Below, one piece after another: positions 11,801 to 23,439 of a stretch of DNA of 64,000 nucleotides. The notes beneath the pieces are model-generated. The model ran no database searches. It had not been told where the DNA came from and saw only the letters and a list, made by a program, of their open reading frames with translations. The number at the start of each line of letters is the position of its first letter. The first letter of the stretch is position 1. The position numbers and the translations under genes were made by a program. Origin of the DNA: Endothia cerciana (taxonomy: Eukaryota; Ascomycota; Sordariomycetes; Diaporthales; Cryphonectriaceae); NCBI GenBank assembly GCA_026119935.1, contig JALRMH010000058.1, positions 124,001-188,000 on the forward strand, in the 5' to 3' direction.

Positions 11801-13287
11801 GCGCCCGGTGAGGTTCTTTTTCTTCCGAGGACATATTGACGTATGGCATTCTCTTTTCACATTTCTCCTTTGTCGCGGTGGAGGGGGACAGAGGGGGGGG
11901 GGGCCAGGGCGCAATGCTGCTGTCATCTCTTGGACGGCAATACTGTGTTGCATTATGGTATATCACGGTGCAGTGGACGACCGTCGGGCATGCTGAAGGG
12001 AGTTTGTCATATCCAGGTGGTTCTTATTTTATTGTTTTATTTATTTTATTTTATTTTATTTTTGTTTTGGTTTTCTTGGCAAGGACCTCACTCTGGCGCA
12101 GCAATGGAAATGCATAACGGCAATTCAATTCAATCCGTGGGATGAACGTTCAGACTGAGTCCTCTGCAGAGAGCCCAGACCAGACTCGCGGAGATGAGAT
12201 GCCAACGGTGTTGGAAAGGGTAGATTTATTTTATTTTATTTTATTTTATTTATTTTTTTAGTTTGGCTGCGGGTATCTGACCTACATATCCGCACGATGG
12301 CCCCCTCCCCCCCCTTGGGCCCCACGTTTTTTGCGGCGTCGAGCTGAACAAAACCAACCCCTGCAGCGGGCAGCAGGTCAAGGTCAGCCCTGTAGCACAG
12401 CGCTACGGCATGTGAGATTGGACCCCAATTTCTCAACCTTTTTAAATTTTTGTTTGTTGTCCTTTCCCCCCCCCCCCACAGTAACCTAACCCCCGCCCTT
12501 GATCTCGAGTCGCTGGGATCATCCTCTGAGGACATCCTCTTTGGGGGGGGGGGGGATAGCCTATGTGCATAGTACCCGCCCAGGAGGCCTTGAGGCCCCG
12601 CATGTTCGTCCACACGGACGAGCCCCTGGCCGAGTTCCCCCCCCCCAACCCCCAACTGGCTGGCTGCCTGGGTGGGTGGTAGTCTGCACCCGGGTGAAAA
12701 TTGTCTTGGCTGGAGGAAGAAGACGCGACAGCGCCCTCAGCCGTGTGCGTCACTGGGGCGGCGACGGGGGCTGACGGGGGGGGGGGTTTGGGGAGGACGA
12801 AACACACGTCCTGACGGGAGCAGGAGGAGGGAAGTTGTACAGGCAGAAGAGAAGAGAAGAGAAGAGAAGAGAAGAGAAGAGAAGAGAAGAGAGGCTCGGC
12901 TCGGCTCGTTCTCACCTCACCTCATCTGGCCTCCTGTCCCTTGGCCTTCTCTCTGCTCGCCCTGGACGAGGACTTACAGCGGGATCCTGAGCTCTGTCCC
13001 GGCCTGGCCTCACCACGCCCCCGTTGGCCTGTCCTGGTCTTCGTTTCCTCTCCCCACCAGAGACCACAAGGCCCGACGACTGATCTTCTTTGTCCTTCGC
13101 ACAGCGCCTTCCCTCTCTTCCGCCTAGCCTGCTCCTTGGCTCACTTATGGTCATATAATTTAGCTTGCTCCTGCACACCCCGCGCGACTATTTAGATCCC
13201 GCACAACAATCCAACAATCCACACAACAATCCATCCCCCCCACGACAAATCCATCCCACACGACAATGCAACATAACCATCATCACC
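11801..13287. other. Intergenic with simple repeats
   Basis: Holds the 3-prime flank of the preceding gene, TTTTA-type A+T-rich repeats (about 12025-12065 and 12225-12258), homopolymer C/G runs, and a GAGAA pentamer array at about 12846-12892. The last 120 bases (ACAACAATCC-like repeats) lead directly into the A+T-richer gene at 13288. No gene is recognised. Confidence 0.4.
12846..12892. repeat. GAGAA pentanucleotide microsatellite
   Basis: About nine tandem copies of the pentamer GAGAA are visible without interruption in the intergenic region. Confidence 0.9.
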
Positions 13288-14271
13288 ATGGCATCAAGAA
13301 GCCCTCAATGCCCATCCCAACGAGGATCAACCTCACCGGCATCGGCATCAACATCAGCGTCGCTATCTGTGACGACCAGGCCTACACCACTCTCTCCATC
13401 AAAGGATCTCCAAACAACACTCTCTGATCCTGAGGATCTCCAAATACTATTCACAACTCCTGAAGGACTTTTCGATCAAATTAATCATGTTTCAGGCGAC
13501 TTTTTGATGGTTACAGATGTTTCCCCTCAAGATTTCCTCGCAATCGAGAAACTCAGAGAGGCTTGTCGTCGCAGGTTCCGGCTACGACGATACTACTCTT
13601 GTTCAAAGATCCTCATCATCAGTATCCCAAGCAAAATCCATGAAATCCTTCACAGTGAGCTCTACCAACAATATATTCTTCAACTTGGTTCTATAGGCCC
13701 AGGTCGAAGCTGGGTGATAATGAGTGCTTTAAGATTTCGAAATCGTAGCTGTCCTAGTGGAGATAGTGGTGAGGGTAGTGAAGGTGGTGAAGGCGATTCT
13801 ACAGGTGGTCCAAAACCAGCCCGAGAAAAGGTTGACTCTTGGCCAACATTGGTTATTGAAGCAGGATTTTCTGAATCCTTAGCACAACTCCGGCAAGATA
13901 TATATTGGTGGTTTGAAGCTTCTGATCATGATGTTAAAATTATCATCCTCGCTAAATTTGATCGCCTTCACGATCAGATTCTTCTTGAGAGATGGGAAGA
14001 ATCCCCATCTACATCCAACACCCGACAAGGAGCAACAACAACCCGAGCTGCTTCAACTCGGGTGCTAGAACCCGAAAAACAGCAGGAAATCATAATCACC
14101 CGGGATACCAGCACAACGCCACCATCATACAATATTGCTAGGAGCGCACTAGTACTGAGCTTTCGACTTCTCTTTCTGAGGGATCCAGGTCCGGGAGAAG
14201 AAGATATTATATTCAGCATTCCAGACCTACAATATTATGCAGCAACATTCTGGGCTCTGTTTGGAGGCTAA
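13288..14271 (+). CDS. Fungal lineage-expanded family protein, possibly Uma2/PD-(D/E)XK-like
   Basis: A single-exon frame from ATG 13288 encodes 327 aa. A Ser/Thr/Pro-rich leader of about 35 residues is followed by an alpha/beta region. One block at about 115-135 (SKIHEILHSELYQQYI) precedes a Gly/Ser-rich acidic linker (157-180). The core at about 185-236 reads WPTLVIEAGFSESL, LRQDIYWWF, VKIIILAKFD and ILLERWE, and a last block, ALVLSFRLLFLRDPGPGEEDI, ends the protein. I know this pattern from many uncharacterised fungal proteins. The order of a helix containing HE..H, then a strand ending in VIE, a helix with a conserved Asp and a strand with Lys resembles the Uma2-type restriction-endonuclease fold, but this is inference. 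Third positions are visibly more A/T-rich (TTT, CAA, GAT) than in the flanking giant genes, which suggests different ancestry or a mobile or fast-evolving locus. The reading frame is intact. Confidence 0.65.
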   Translation: MASRSPQCPSQRGSTSPASASTSASLSVTTRPTPLSPSKDLQTTLSDPEDLQILFTTPEGLFDQINHVSGDFLMVTDVSPQDFLAIEKLREACRRRFRLRRYYSCSKILIISIPSKIHEILHSELYQQYILQLGSIGPGRSWVIMSALRFRNRSCPSGDSGEGSEGGEGDSTGGPKPAREKVDSWPTLVIEAGFSESLAQLRQDIYWWFEASDHDVKIIILAKFDRLHDQILLERWEESPSTSNTRQGATTTRAASTRVLEPEKQQEIIITRDTSTTPPSYNIARSALVLSFRLLFLRDPGPGEEDIIFSIPDLQYYAATFWALFGG

Positions 14272-15424
14272 AGGCTTTATGCTGGATAGGGCGGAATACC
14301 GACATAAAATACTTCAGCTGCAGGGTATTAGGGGTAGGGGCAGGACCAGATACTGTATTATAGGTCGGTGATGTTGTTAGTATCAGAGATGTTTCTTCTC
14401 TTGCCTTCAGCACTTAATATACTATGCTCTCCCTAACACATCTTGTCAGTTTTGAGTTTATCCGCAGGTGCATATCAGAGGTTGAGATGGCCGCCTCGGA
14501 GAAGAGCAGGGCCTTTCACAGGTCCGTCCGGGGGGGGGGGGGGCAGATGAGACCGGCAGGACACCGACATCGCCCCGCCCCCCGCCCCCCCTGGGCCGGT
14601 CTGGACAGCCTCGTAGAGACAAGCCACCTGAGCCACAGCCTCCCTGGCCTGGCCTGGCCTGGCCTGGCCTGACCTGCACCGACAGGTCGCCGGCGAGAGA
14701 GGGCAGCCTGCCTCGGGAGGAGGGGCTGCAGGCTGGGAGCAGAGAGCGTTTCATTCGGCTAACCTCTACCCGCAAATGCCGGCGAATCCTTCCAGCGCCC
14801 AGGGACCGGTCCCAACCAAGCATACCACGAGGCCGTAGGGCCAGGCCTCCACCCAGCTGAACGAGACAGGAAAATTGCCACGATCCTTCGGCCGTGGGGT
14901 GCAAGTCAGTCAGTCAGCCAGCCAGCCAGCCAGCCAGCCAGTCACACGCACCATATCGCATCGCATCGCATCCCGCAGCGAGCGGCTCAACAAACAACTC
15001 GTCCTGTCCTGTCCTCGCGCCTTCGCCTCGCAGGCTCGTCATCCCCCTCGCTCACCACCTGCACGCTCTTCTCCCCCCCTACTGTATGTAACCTTGCGGC
15101 AGAGTTGCATCTGCAGGCAGGGCCGCCGGCCATCCCCTCCCCCCCATCTCAACCCACTCCTCCTCCTCCTCCTCCTCTTTCGGCCGCAGAGTTACACCTG
15201 AGGTGACAACCCGCCCGCCCAGCCGCTGCTGGTTGGGCCATCCACTGCCGCCGCGTCCTTGCTGCTTGTCTGGCCCCTTCCTGTCCCTTCCTGTCTGCCA
15301 GAGAGCTTCGCGGCCCCCCGCGACCCAGGCCGGTGCTGCCGGCTCTCTTCTCCTCATCTTCCACGTTTCCACCCCCGAGCCCTCCTCACCTGTTGTCGTC
15401 GCTGCCCCCGTCGAGGACACGACG
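14272..15424. other. Intergenic / 5-prime UTR with tandem repeats
   Basis: Contains a G run at about 14531-14543, GGCCT pentamers (14643-14671), a GCCA tetranucleotide array (14905-14942), and pyrimidine-rich DNA (CTC repeats at about 15162-15180) ahead of the gene at 15425. A frame open from 15203 joins in-frame to that gene but lacks an ATG before 15425, so this stretch is taken as its leader. Confidence 0.45.
14905..14942. repeat. CAGT/CAGC-type tetranucleotide array
   Basis: Tandem AGTC then AGCC units are visible, about nine copies in total. Confidence 0.85.
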
Positions 15425-15733
15425 ATGTCCACCTACAACCAGCCGCCACAGCGTCAACCTTCCTTCATCGGCCTGCCCCCCATCAGCCCCGGGCCAGACT
15501 TTGGCTCGGCCTTGGGCGTCCCCCCCGTCGATCTCGGCCTCGACTACGGCGGCGCCGTCGACGGCGACCGTGGCCAACACCACCGCCCTGCTTCTCCACC
15601 GCCCTCCGTGCCACGCCAGGTGCCGTCCCCACACTCCTGGGCCACCACCGGCGGCAGCGATAGCCCTGATCCCAACTCCAGCTCGAACCACCACAACCAC
15701 CGCGCCGGTCCAGCCTCCGGCGTGTCCGCAGCA

Positions 15734-15772
<39 letters not shown>

Positions 15773-18027
15773 CGGTCCCCGCCCAGCATGATCAGCTACT
15801 CAACCCAGGATGTGCCGCCATCCTTCCTCCCGCAACAGGGCCACCAGATGCACGGCGGCTACACCGCGATGCAGCCGTCCCAGCTGCAGCAGCAACCCAT
15901 GGGCCACCCTTACCAGGATGGGCCCCAGTACGCTGTCAACGGCAATGGCGGCACCCACCAGCAGCAGCACCAGCAGCAGCACCAGCAGCAGCACCAGCAC
16001 CAGCACCAGCACCAGCAGCAGCCATCCCAGCCCAGCCCCCAGTATCCTGGATGGAATGGCCAGCCTGGGCCGGCCGGGCCCTTACAGGGAGTTAAGGCCC
16101 CTGTAGGCCACCAACAGTATGGGGCCCCCCCAGGAGGACCGCCGGGCATGCCGTCGCCCAGTCTCATGTCCAATGGCACATTTGTCCTCCCGCCCGGCTG
16201 GAAGATAGAGCAGTCTCACCTGCAGCAGCCCCTCTCCTCACCTAGACACCGGGCCTCGCCCAGCATCTCGTCCTTGAGGCGGCAGCAGCAGCAGCAGCAT
16301 CAGCAGCATCAGCAGCAGCAGGCAGACAACTACGAGATTGACAAGGAGACAGGTGCTGTCTCCACGCGCTCCGTCTCACCCCCGACTCACTCCCCCGTGG
16401 ACTCGCGCCGTCCTGGCCACCGCGCCCCTGGCACGCCAATGGGCGAGTCCTCGCAGAACGGCTACGCGCCTCCTAACCCACCATTCGCCCAGCACGCCGC
16501 CGCCCTGGGCCGCGTCTCCACCAACAACAGCCAAGGCTACCACCAGCCTGAGGGCAAGCGTAACTCGGGCATGTTCTCCAGCCTCCGCAGCAGGATGGGC
16601 GGCAGCGGACAGGACCATCTGCAGGGCACCGGGGTGAACGGGGACGGCGTTTCGGAGGCCAGCGTGCCCATCGAGGACCAGGAGAGGCGGGGTCCTTCCA
16701 ACCTGTTCGGGCTCCGGGCGCCCGCGAGCGAGGGCCGCATGAGCTACGACGCGCCTGGCCCCTCTGACCGCTCGGCCTTTAGCCCGCCGGAGAAGAGGCG
16801 GAACTTCTTCTCACGGCCCAACGGCACGGGTCCTGCGTCGGCCTCGAACCATGACCTGTCACGGCCTGCGACCACAGAAGGCGTCCCCGGCCCGCCGCCC
16901 ATTGTGGGTTTCGGCCCCGGCGGCCCCAAGAAGCGGTTCTCCAAGTTCGCCGGTATGCTGAACCGCGACAGGCCAGAGGCCCAGATGTCGCAGCCGCAGG
17001 GGCACAACTTCGCCCAGGGCCCGATGGGGAGGCCCTCACTGACAGGGCAGCGGCCCTACCCCGGGATGCAGATGGCGCCCCACGGCGCAACCCCGGGCGG
17101 GTCAGGGAGCGACCCTGAGGTGGGCGCATTCGGTCGGCAGCGGAGCGCGACGGTGGAGGCACGGCCCAGCATTGGCGACCAGGGCCGGAGCATGTCAGCA
17201 CAGGGGTTCAGATCGCCGCCGTCGCCTCCGCCGCCGGCGGTGGGACCGCTCGCCGAGGAGGACCGGGGCAGAAAGGTCACGGCGGGGGGTTTCATCTCCA
17301 ACATCTTCGGGAAGCGGTCCGAGTCCAAGACGAGGGAACACCAGCTCCAGTCATCCCCGCCGGGGCTGGGTCAGCCCCAGGGCATGATGCAGCATGGGCA
17401 GACACCGCCGAGACCCGGGAACCCCGGCCACTTCCCATCTTTTCTGGCGCACTCGCTGGGCATGCCGGGCCAGCCGCCGGTCCTCCCGCCACAGGGGCAA
17501 TATGCAGGACTGGCACACCAGGTCCAGCAGCAGCAGGCCCAGCAACAACACATGCTCACCCAGCCCTCCTCCACGGGCATGTCGGGCCAGCACCTGAACC
17601 ACCGCCTGCAGGGCGGGCCGTCGCCTGGTGTTTCGCCCATCACACAGTCTGGGAGCCCCTTCACCGCGCAACCTCCGGGGGCCGGTGGCGGGCCGCGGCC
17701 AGAAACCGCGCAGCAGGCGGCGCAGAACCCTCCCCCACAGAGCTCTGTTCCGCTGCGGGCCTCGGTCCAGAGCCCGCAGTCGCCCATAGGCATGATCCAG
17801 ATCGCGACGGCGATCCCTATCCGCCAGGTTGAGAGGTCTCCAAACTCAAACCCAAACTCCCCCCCCGGCTTCTCAGGACAGAACTCGCCCTCGAGCGATG
17901 ATGGGCGCGGGCGGTCCTCGTCCGTCGTCAACCAGATCGAAGTCGGAGGCCCCAGGAGGCCGATATTGGACGCGCAGGGCCGCATCCGTTCCGCGTCGAA
18001 CTCTATCCCGCAGCTGAACCCTGGCCC

Positions 18028-18085
<58 letters not shown>

Positions 18086-18927
18086 CCTGTGCATATTGCA
18101 TCTCTTCAGGCGCCGGTACGGAAGCCTATCAACTCCCCCTCTCCTCTGGACAATGCTCATCCAGGACTACAGGACGGACCGCCTATCGATGCCGAGAAAC
18201 CGGGCAGCGTCGGCCGGAGCACCCAAGACTCGCCGCAGACGAGGAGGGTTTCCCAGAACCCGTCCGCCATGAGCCAGAGCCAGAGCGCCTCGCAGGCGAC
18301 CCCTTCGACCTCTCCAGCCCTCAGCCAGGAGCAGCCGGCCGGTCCTCCCAGCGTGCCCCCGAAGAACAACGAGGGCCCGCCGGGCGAGTACCGAGACATG
18401 CCTGAAGAGCAGCAGCACCCGAGCCAGGGGCACCCTGCGCTGGCCACCCAACAAGCATCTGTCTACCGGCCGTCAGCCCCACGGATGACGGCCGCTGCTG
18501 TTCAACAGCCCGCGCAGCCCCCAGCAGCGTGGGGGGTGGGCCGAGGTCAACCGCCGGCTCAGAACGGTCCCGGGCAGCCAGGACCTAGCCAGGAGCCGTC
18601 GTCATCATATGCCATGCAAGGCCGCCCGCCATATGAAACCATGATGATGACCGCGCCACCGCAGGAGCAAGCCGCCGACAGGGAGGGCCCCTTTGCCAGG
18701 ATGCTCAAGACCAGCAAGACGTTTGTGCAAGAAAAGACGTCGCCGAACGACAGGACCAGGGGCGACAAGGAGAGCAGGAGCGCCAAGATACTGGGCGCCT
18801 TCACGAAGAAGGCCAAGCAGCGAGACGTCGTCAGCCCCCCGCCAGGTGGTCCCCAATACGGACCCCAATATGGCCCTCAATACCGTCCTCCACACGCTGT
18901 GGCCGCGCCTCAGACCCACCCGGCCGC

Positions 18928-18964
<37 letters not shown>

Positions 18965-19338
18965 TCTCAAGGTATGGCGCCGGAGCCGCAGATAGTGACG
19001 CAGGGGCTGCAGCAGATGCCATCCAAGGCGCAGCAGCTCCTGGGCCAGCCGCCGAACTCGATGTACCAGGCCCCCCCGGGCCAGCCACCGCCAAAGACGA
19101 GGCCCGAGAACGAGAGGGCCAATTCTCAGCCGTACCTCAACTACCAGGAGGAGAGGCAGGCGCCTGGGAAGTCGCCGCCGCCCCTCGGACCCGACCAGAT
19201 CCAGCGCGTGCCCACGCAAGCCCCTCAGCATTCGCAGACTGCGCAGTCCTCTAGGGCCTCCCAGGCCTCCCAGCCACCCTCCGGCCGACCGTCGATCAGT
19301 TCCATACCGTCAAGTCACGGACCGCCGGGGATGCCGCC

Positions 19339-19387
<49 letters not shown>

Positions 19388-21154
19388 CAACAGCAACCTA
19401 CACAGGCGTACCACCCGATGGCCAGCATTGCTCAGGCCTCCATCAGGGCAAAGAACCTGAAGCAGCAGATCACATCTGCCGCGGCCGAGCCTCGATACGA
19501 CCAGGTGCCCATCCCCCAGGGCTATGCCACCGTCTACGGGGGGCAGTCCAGGAATCCCGCACCGGCGGTGGCACAACCTTACGCCCAGCCATTCCCAGGC
19601 ATGCCGGGCATGCCCGGTATGCCCTACCAGGCCCACCCACAACAGTGGGCGCACCCCGGTATGATGCCGGGAATGGTGCCCGGCCACATACCTTCTCCTG
19701 CGGGCATGCCGCCTCAGATGGTCCAGGGGTTATACCAGCAATATCCCCAGATCCAGGGGTCACCACAGCCGATGATGACGGCGCCATACCCACCACCTCA
19801 GCAGTACGTGCCGGGGCAGAGCACCCCCTCTCCGCCGGCGATACAGGGACAGATGCTTCCGCCAGGTGTGCCGGTGCAGCAGCCGGTGCAGCAGCCTGTG
19901 CAGCAGTCAAACTGGCAGGACTTCCCCCCCAAAGCTCCCATTCCCGGACAAGCCCAGCAGACCGCCACGCCTCTCAATCCGGCCGGGTCAATGCCCCCTC
20001 AGCAGCCAGCGCCTGTGTCTTCAGAAGTGGTACAACCCGCAGCAGCCAGCGCCGGGCCTCCAGCCTTCCAGCCCCAACAACAGTTTGCTGTGGTGGCCGA
20101 CACAGTCCACGCCTCTCCAGTGCGTATGGATGACGACCAGCACCAGATCCATCAGCCAGCGCCTGTCAAGCCTCCGGCCCGTCCAGTGCCCAATCAAGAA
20201 GTACCTCGGAGCCCCCCCTCGGTGAATGACATACCCGAGCAGGGTCAGCTCCAGCCCCACCAGGGCCCTGAGGGGAGCCTCATGCCCCAGCGGCAGATCA
20301 GTGCCGCCAGCCAGGTCTCGTCCTTGACCACCGAGGACACCACAAGCAAGGGATCTCCAGCAGATACGCAGAAAGTCCAGGTCGTACACCCGGCGCGCGC
20401 TCCAGTGCCCGCCCTGGAGGAGCAGCCCGAGAGCCCTGTGCTCCAGAGGGTAACCCTCAAGGACGAACCTCTACCTAAGGTGGACACGCCGGTGACCGCC
20501 ACACCAGCCGATAACGACGACATCTACAGCGCGACGCCAAGACAGTCCGCTAAGCTGTCCCCGGTGGTCGCCGCCGCCGAGCAGAAGGAGCCCCTCGAGC
20601 ATATCATCGTCTCCGGGCCAGCACAAGAGTCCACTTCCGAGCCCGACTCGAAGTTCGCAGGCATGCCGACGAACAAGGCCGCCGAGCCGAAGCCCGAGCT
20701 CAGGGTCGACCCGCCCCCTCCGCAGGACCCGTCGGCCGACGCGCCGCCCGCGCCTGCCGAGCAGCAGCCCGCCGCCCCCTCCCCCGGATCAGCCGCGCCC
20801 TCGGTCTCCCCGGTGCCACCCCTGCCCGAGGACGAGGCGCCCTCGCCCACGGAGTCCGAGCTCCACCGGGCCGACGAGGCCGAGGACGAGGCCCGCGGCG
20901 AGACGGCTGCCGCCGCCACCACCACCACCAACGGCAAACCGGTGCAGAGCTCGGCGGACATCTTCGAGGAGCACAAGCGCAGGCAGCTGATCCGCGACAT
21001 GGAGGAGAAGATCGCGGTGATGCCGACCGGGGAGGCCGAGATGCTAGAGCCCCCCAGGAAGAAGAACGACGACATCCCGGTGATGAGCGCGACGAGCTAC
21101 CCGGGCCAGGAGTGGAATCCCTACGGCGAGGGTTTCGAGGATGATGATGAGTAA
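15425..21154 (+). CDS. Giant Q/P-rich disordered fungal protein with poly-Gln and poly-Ala tracts
   Basis: One uninterrupted exon gives 1909 aa from ATG 15425, the first ATG of the frame. The N-terminus (MSTYNQPPQRQPSFIGLPPI) resembles the GLPPI-containing start of large uncharacterised ascomycete proteins. An alanine tract of about 16 residues lies near 102-118. CAG-encoded glutamine tracts lie near residues 180-200 (Q/H mixed), 285-300, 868-885 (about 18), 1168-1180 (about 12) and 1305-1325. The body is Pro/Gln/Gly/Ser-rich with scattered basic patches (KKRFSKFAGMLNRDRP; RMLKTSKTF; GFISNIFGKR). The last 60 residues are different: charged and helical (DIFEEHKRRQLIRDMEEKI), ending GQEWNPYGEGFEDDDE, probably the conserved functional end. 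There is no membrane segment. A scaffold or nuclear regulator is conceivable, but function is unknown. CAG runs should make length variable between strains. Confidence 0.8.
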
Positions 21155-22401
21155 GGCAGGTGAACGTATGAGCCGCGGTGATATATATATATATATGTAT
21201 ATGTTGTTCCCCCCCCCCCCCTCCCTTCCCCGGACATGGGATCCTGCGGGTATTGGGGGGCCGCGAAGCGACGAGACGACTTTTCACGCCGTGGAGACGG
21301 AGCAAGCGAGCGAGCGAGTGAGCGAGTGAGCGAGGGCTGTTTGATTCAACCTGCTAATTTTCTTTTCATCTTCTCTTTTCTTGGAGGAAAATCTTTTTTT
21401 TTCAAAAATTTCCCTCATCATTTATCTTACAGATCTTATTAAAAGACCACCTAGAATTATTTTTTTTATTTTTTATTTTTATTTTTATTTTTGGTTCAGC
21501 TTTCTTTCTTTTTCTTTTCTGGGTTCCCTGGACGTGGATCTTGAAGAGGCATTAGAGCACTGGCATATTATTTACTCTCTTACGCATGCTAGCCGTGCTC
21601 ATCGCAAAACTCCCAAAAAGAAAAAAAAAAAAAAAAAAAACAACCTCATGGCCGAGCAGGGCTTTCATCTCACTGTTGACACAGTTTCAACCTGGATGGT
21701 ATTGCTTGTTTGCTATGTAGTGTATTACACCTCTAATTGCCAGCGGAACTAGTAAGGCCTCGTCTGTCTGTATCACTGTTTTACCTCGACGTTGTATTAA
21801 GGGTAGTGAGTATCCAGACCCGCCTAGTCACTAACATGTAGTCCCTCCCTATACAACAGGTTTACAGACACCAGAGCTAGCCAGTCTTAGGTGGAAATAA
21901 TACAGGAATGGCCCAAGTCCACCCGCCCTAGGATCAGTGATCATCATGCTCAGTAGATGCATCTTGGTTATATCCGGTTCTCTGCAGCTGGGCAAGGAAG
22001 GGCGCCCCCATTATAGCCGGGTGCCCCATGTTCTCTCTCGGCCAGGCGGCATATTAGACAGGCCGGCTAAATAGGGATAAATCTCATGCATTCGGATCAG
22101 CCTCAAACGGGCTTTTGAGGCAGGGTCCACCAGCGACTGGCCTATAAAGCCTGACTTACACGACCTTCTCGACCCGTGGCGGGAACTTCTCAGATGGTGA
22201 CTTGACCTTGGGAGACCGAGAAGTTTTGAGGGAGAAAGAAAGAAAAAAAAACCACCAAGAATCCACGGGGCTCTTTATTTTTCTTCATCCTATCCTTCAA
22301 AAACCTATCCCCCGAAAGGCCATCCATCTCTCTCCACCCCCCCCCCCTCCCCGAACCGTCACCGGTGTAGTGTCACCGACGAACAAATAAATACTTCCAA
22401 G
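21155..22401. other. Intergenic, partly A+T-rich
   Basis: A short TA repeat at about 21181-21202, GAGC repeats (about 21303-21333), T-rich DNA (about 21390-21530) and an A run (about 21619-21641) are visible. The rest up to the GH43 gene shows no coding signature. Confidence 0.4.
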
Positions 22402-23439
22402 ATGCCCCCCCTGATCACGCATCTCTACACGGCCGACCCGTCGGCGCACGTCTTCAATGGCAAGGTCTACATCTACCCCTCGCACGACCGGGAGACGGAC
22501 ATCAAGTTCAACGACAACGGCGACCAGTACGACATGAACGACTACCATGTCTTCAGCCTCGACTCGCTGGACGGCGCGGGCGGCGGCGGGGCGGCGAGCC
22601 CGCCGGCGGTCACGGACCACGGCGTCGCGCTCAGGGCGGAGGGCGTGCCCTGGGTGAGCAGGCAGCTCTGGGCGCCGGACGCGGCGTACTGCGCGGCGAC
22701 GGGGGAATACGTGCTCGTCTTCCCGGCGCGGGACAAGGCGGGCATCTTCCGGATCGGCATCGCGACGTCGGACCGGCCCGAGGGGCCCTTCAGGCCCGAG
22801 GAGAGCTACATCCCGGGGACCTACAGCATCGACCCGGCGGTGCTGGTGGACGACGACGGGTCGGCGTACCTGTACTTCGGGGGCCTGTGGGGGGGACAGC
22901 TGCAGTGCTACCAGGGGGCCAACGGCGGCGACGCCTTCGACGGGGCGTGGGCCGGGGCGAAGGAGCCGTCCGGGCCCGGGGTGGCGGCCATGGGCCCGCG
23001 GGTGGCGAGGCTGAGCGAGGACTTCCGGGCGCTGGCGGGCGCGGTGGCGGAGGTGGCGGTCCTGGACCCGGAGACGGGGCTGCGGATCGCGGCGGACGAC
23101 CACGACAGGCGGTTCTTCGAGGCGGTGTGGTGCCACAAGCGGGGGGGCAGGTACTACCTCAGCTACAGCACGGGGGACACGCACTACCTGGCGTACGCGG
23201 TCGGGGACAGCGCCGCGGGCCCGTTCACGTACGCGGGGCGGCTGCTGGAGCCGGTGCTGGGGTGGACGACGCACCACTCGGTGGTGGAGTTCCCCGAGGG
23301 GTCGGACCGGTGGTGGCTGTTTTACCACGACTGCGAGCTGAGCGGCGGGGTGGACCACCTGCGGAGCGTCAAGGTCAGGGAGATCTTCTACGACGGGGAG
23401 GGGCGGATCGTGGCCGAGAGGCCGGGGGCGCCCAAGTGA
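22402..23439 (+). CDS. Glycoside hydrolase family 43 protein (intracellular)
   Basis: A single exon encodes 345 aa that form one GH43 five-bladed propeller and little else. The expected acidic triad is in place: the general base at Asp12 (YTADPSAHVF), the pKa modulator at Asp144 (YSIDPAVLVDDDG) and the general acid at Glu240 (RFFEAVWCHKRGGRYYLSYS). Further blade motifs (QLWAPDAAY, WTTHHSVVEF, WWLFYHDCELS) support the fold. GH43 enzymes are inverting beta-xylosidases, alpha-L-arabinofuranosidases or arabinanases acting on hemicellulose and pectin side chains. There is no signal peptide, so a cytosolic role on imported oligosaccharides is likely. The exact substrate cannot be read. It lies 9 kb upstream of a block of sugar oxidoreductases (31.4-36.7 kb), a plausible functional link. 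The start follows an A-rich leader and puts the catalytic Asp at residue 12, as expected for cytosolic members. Confidence 0.9.
   Translation: MPPLITHLYTADPSAHVFNGKVYIYPSHDRETDIKFNDNGDQYDMNDYHVFSLDSLDGAGGGGAASPPAVTDHGVALRAEGVPWVSRQLWAPDAAYCAATGEYVLVFPARDKAGIFRIGIATSDRPEGPFRPEESYIPGTYSIDPAVLVDDDGSAYLYFGGLWGGQLQCYQGANGGDAFDGAWAGAKEPSGPGVAAMGPRVARLSEDFRALAGAVAEVAVLDPETGLRIAADDHDRRFFEAVWCHKRGGRYYLSYSTGDTHYLAYAVGDSAAGPFTYAGRLLEPVLGWTTHHSVVEFPEGSDRWWLFYHDCELSGGVDHLRSVKVREIFYDGEGRIVAERPGAPK

Noticed and set aside
12375..12440. tRNA- or SINE-like head (TAGCACAG near box A)
   Set aside because: Box A is imperfect and no box B or second half follows, so it cannot be supported as a tRNA or SINE.
14905..14942. 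Short repeats taken as a possible CRISPR-like array
   Set aside because: These are pure tandem tetramers without spacers in a eukaryotic genome; simple microsatellite.
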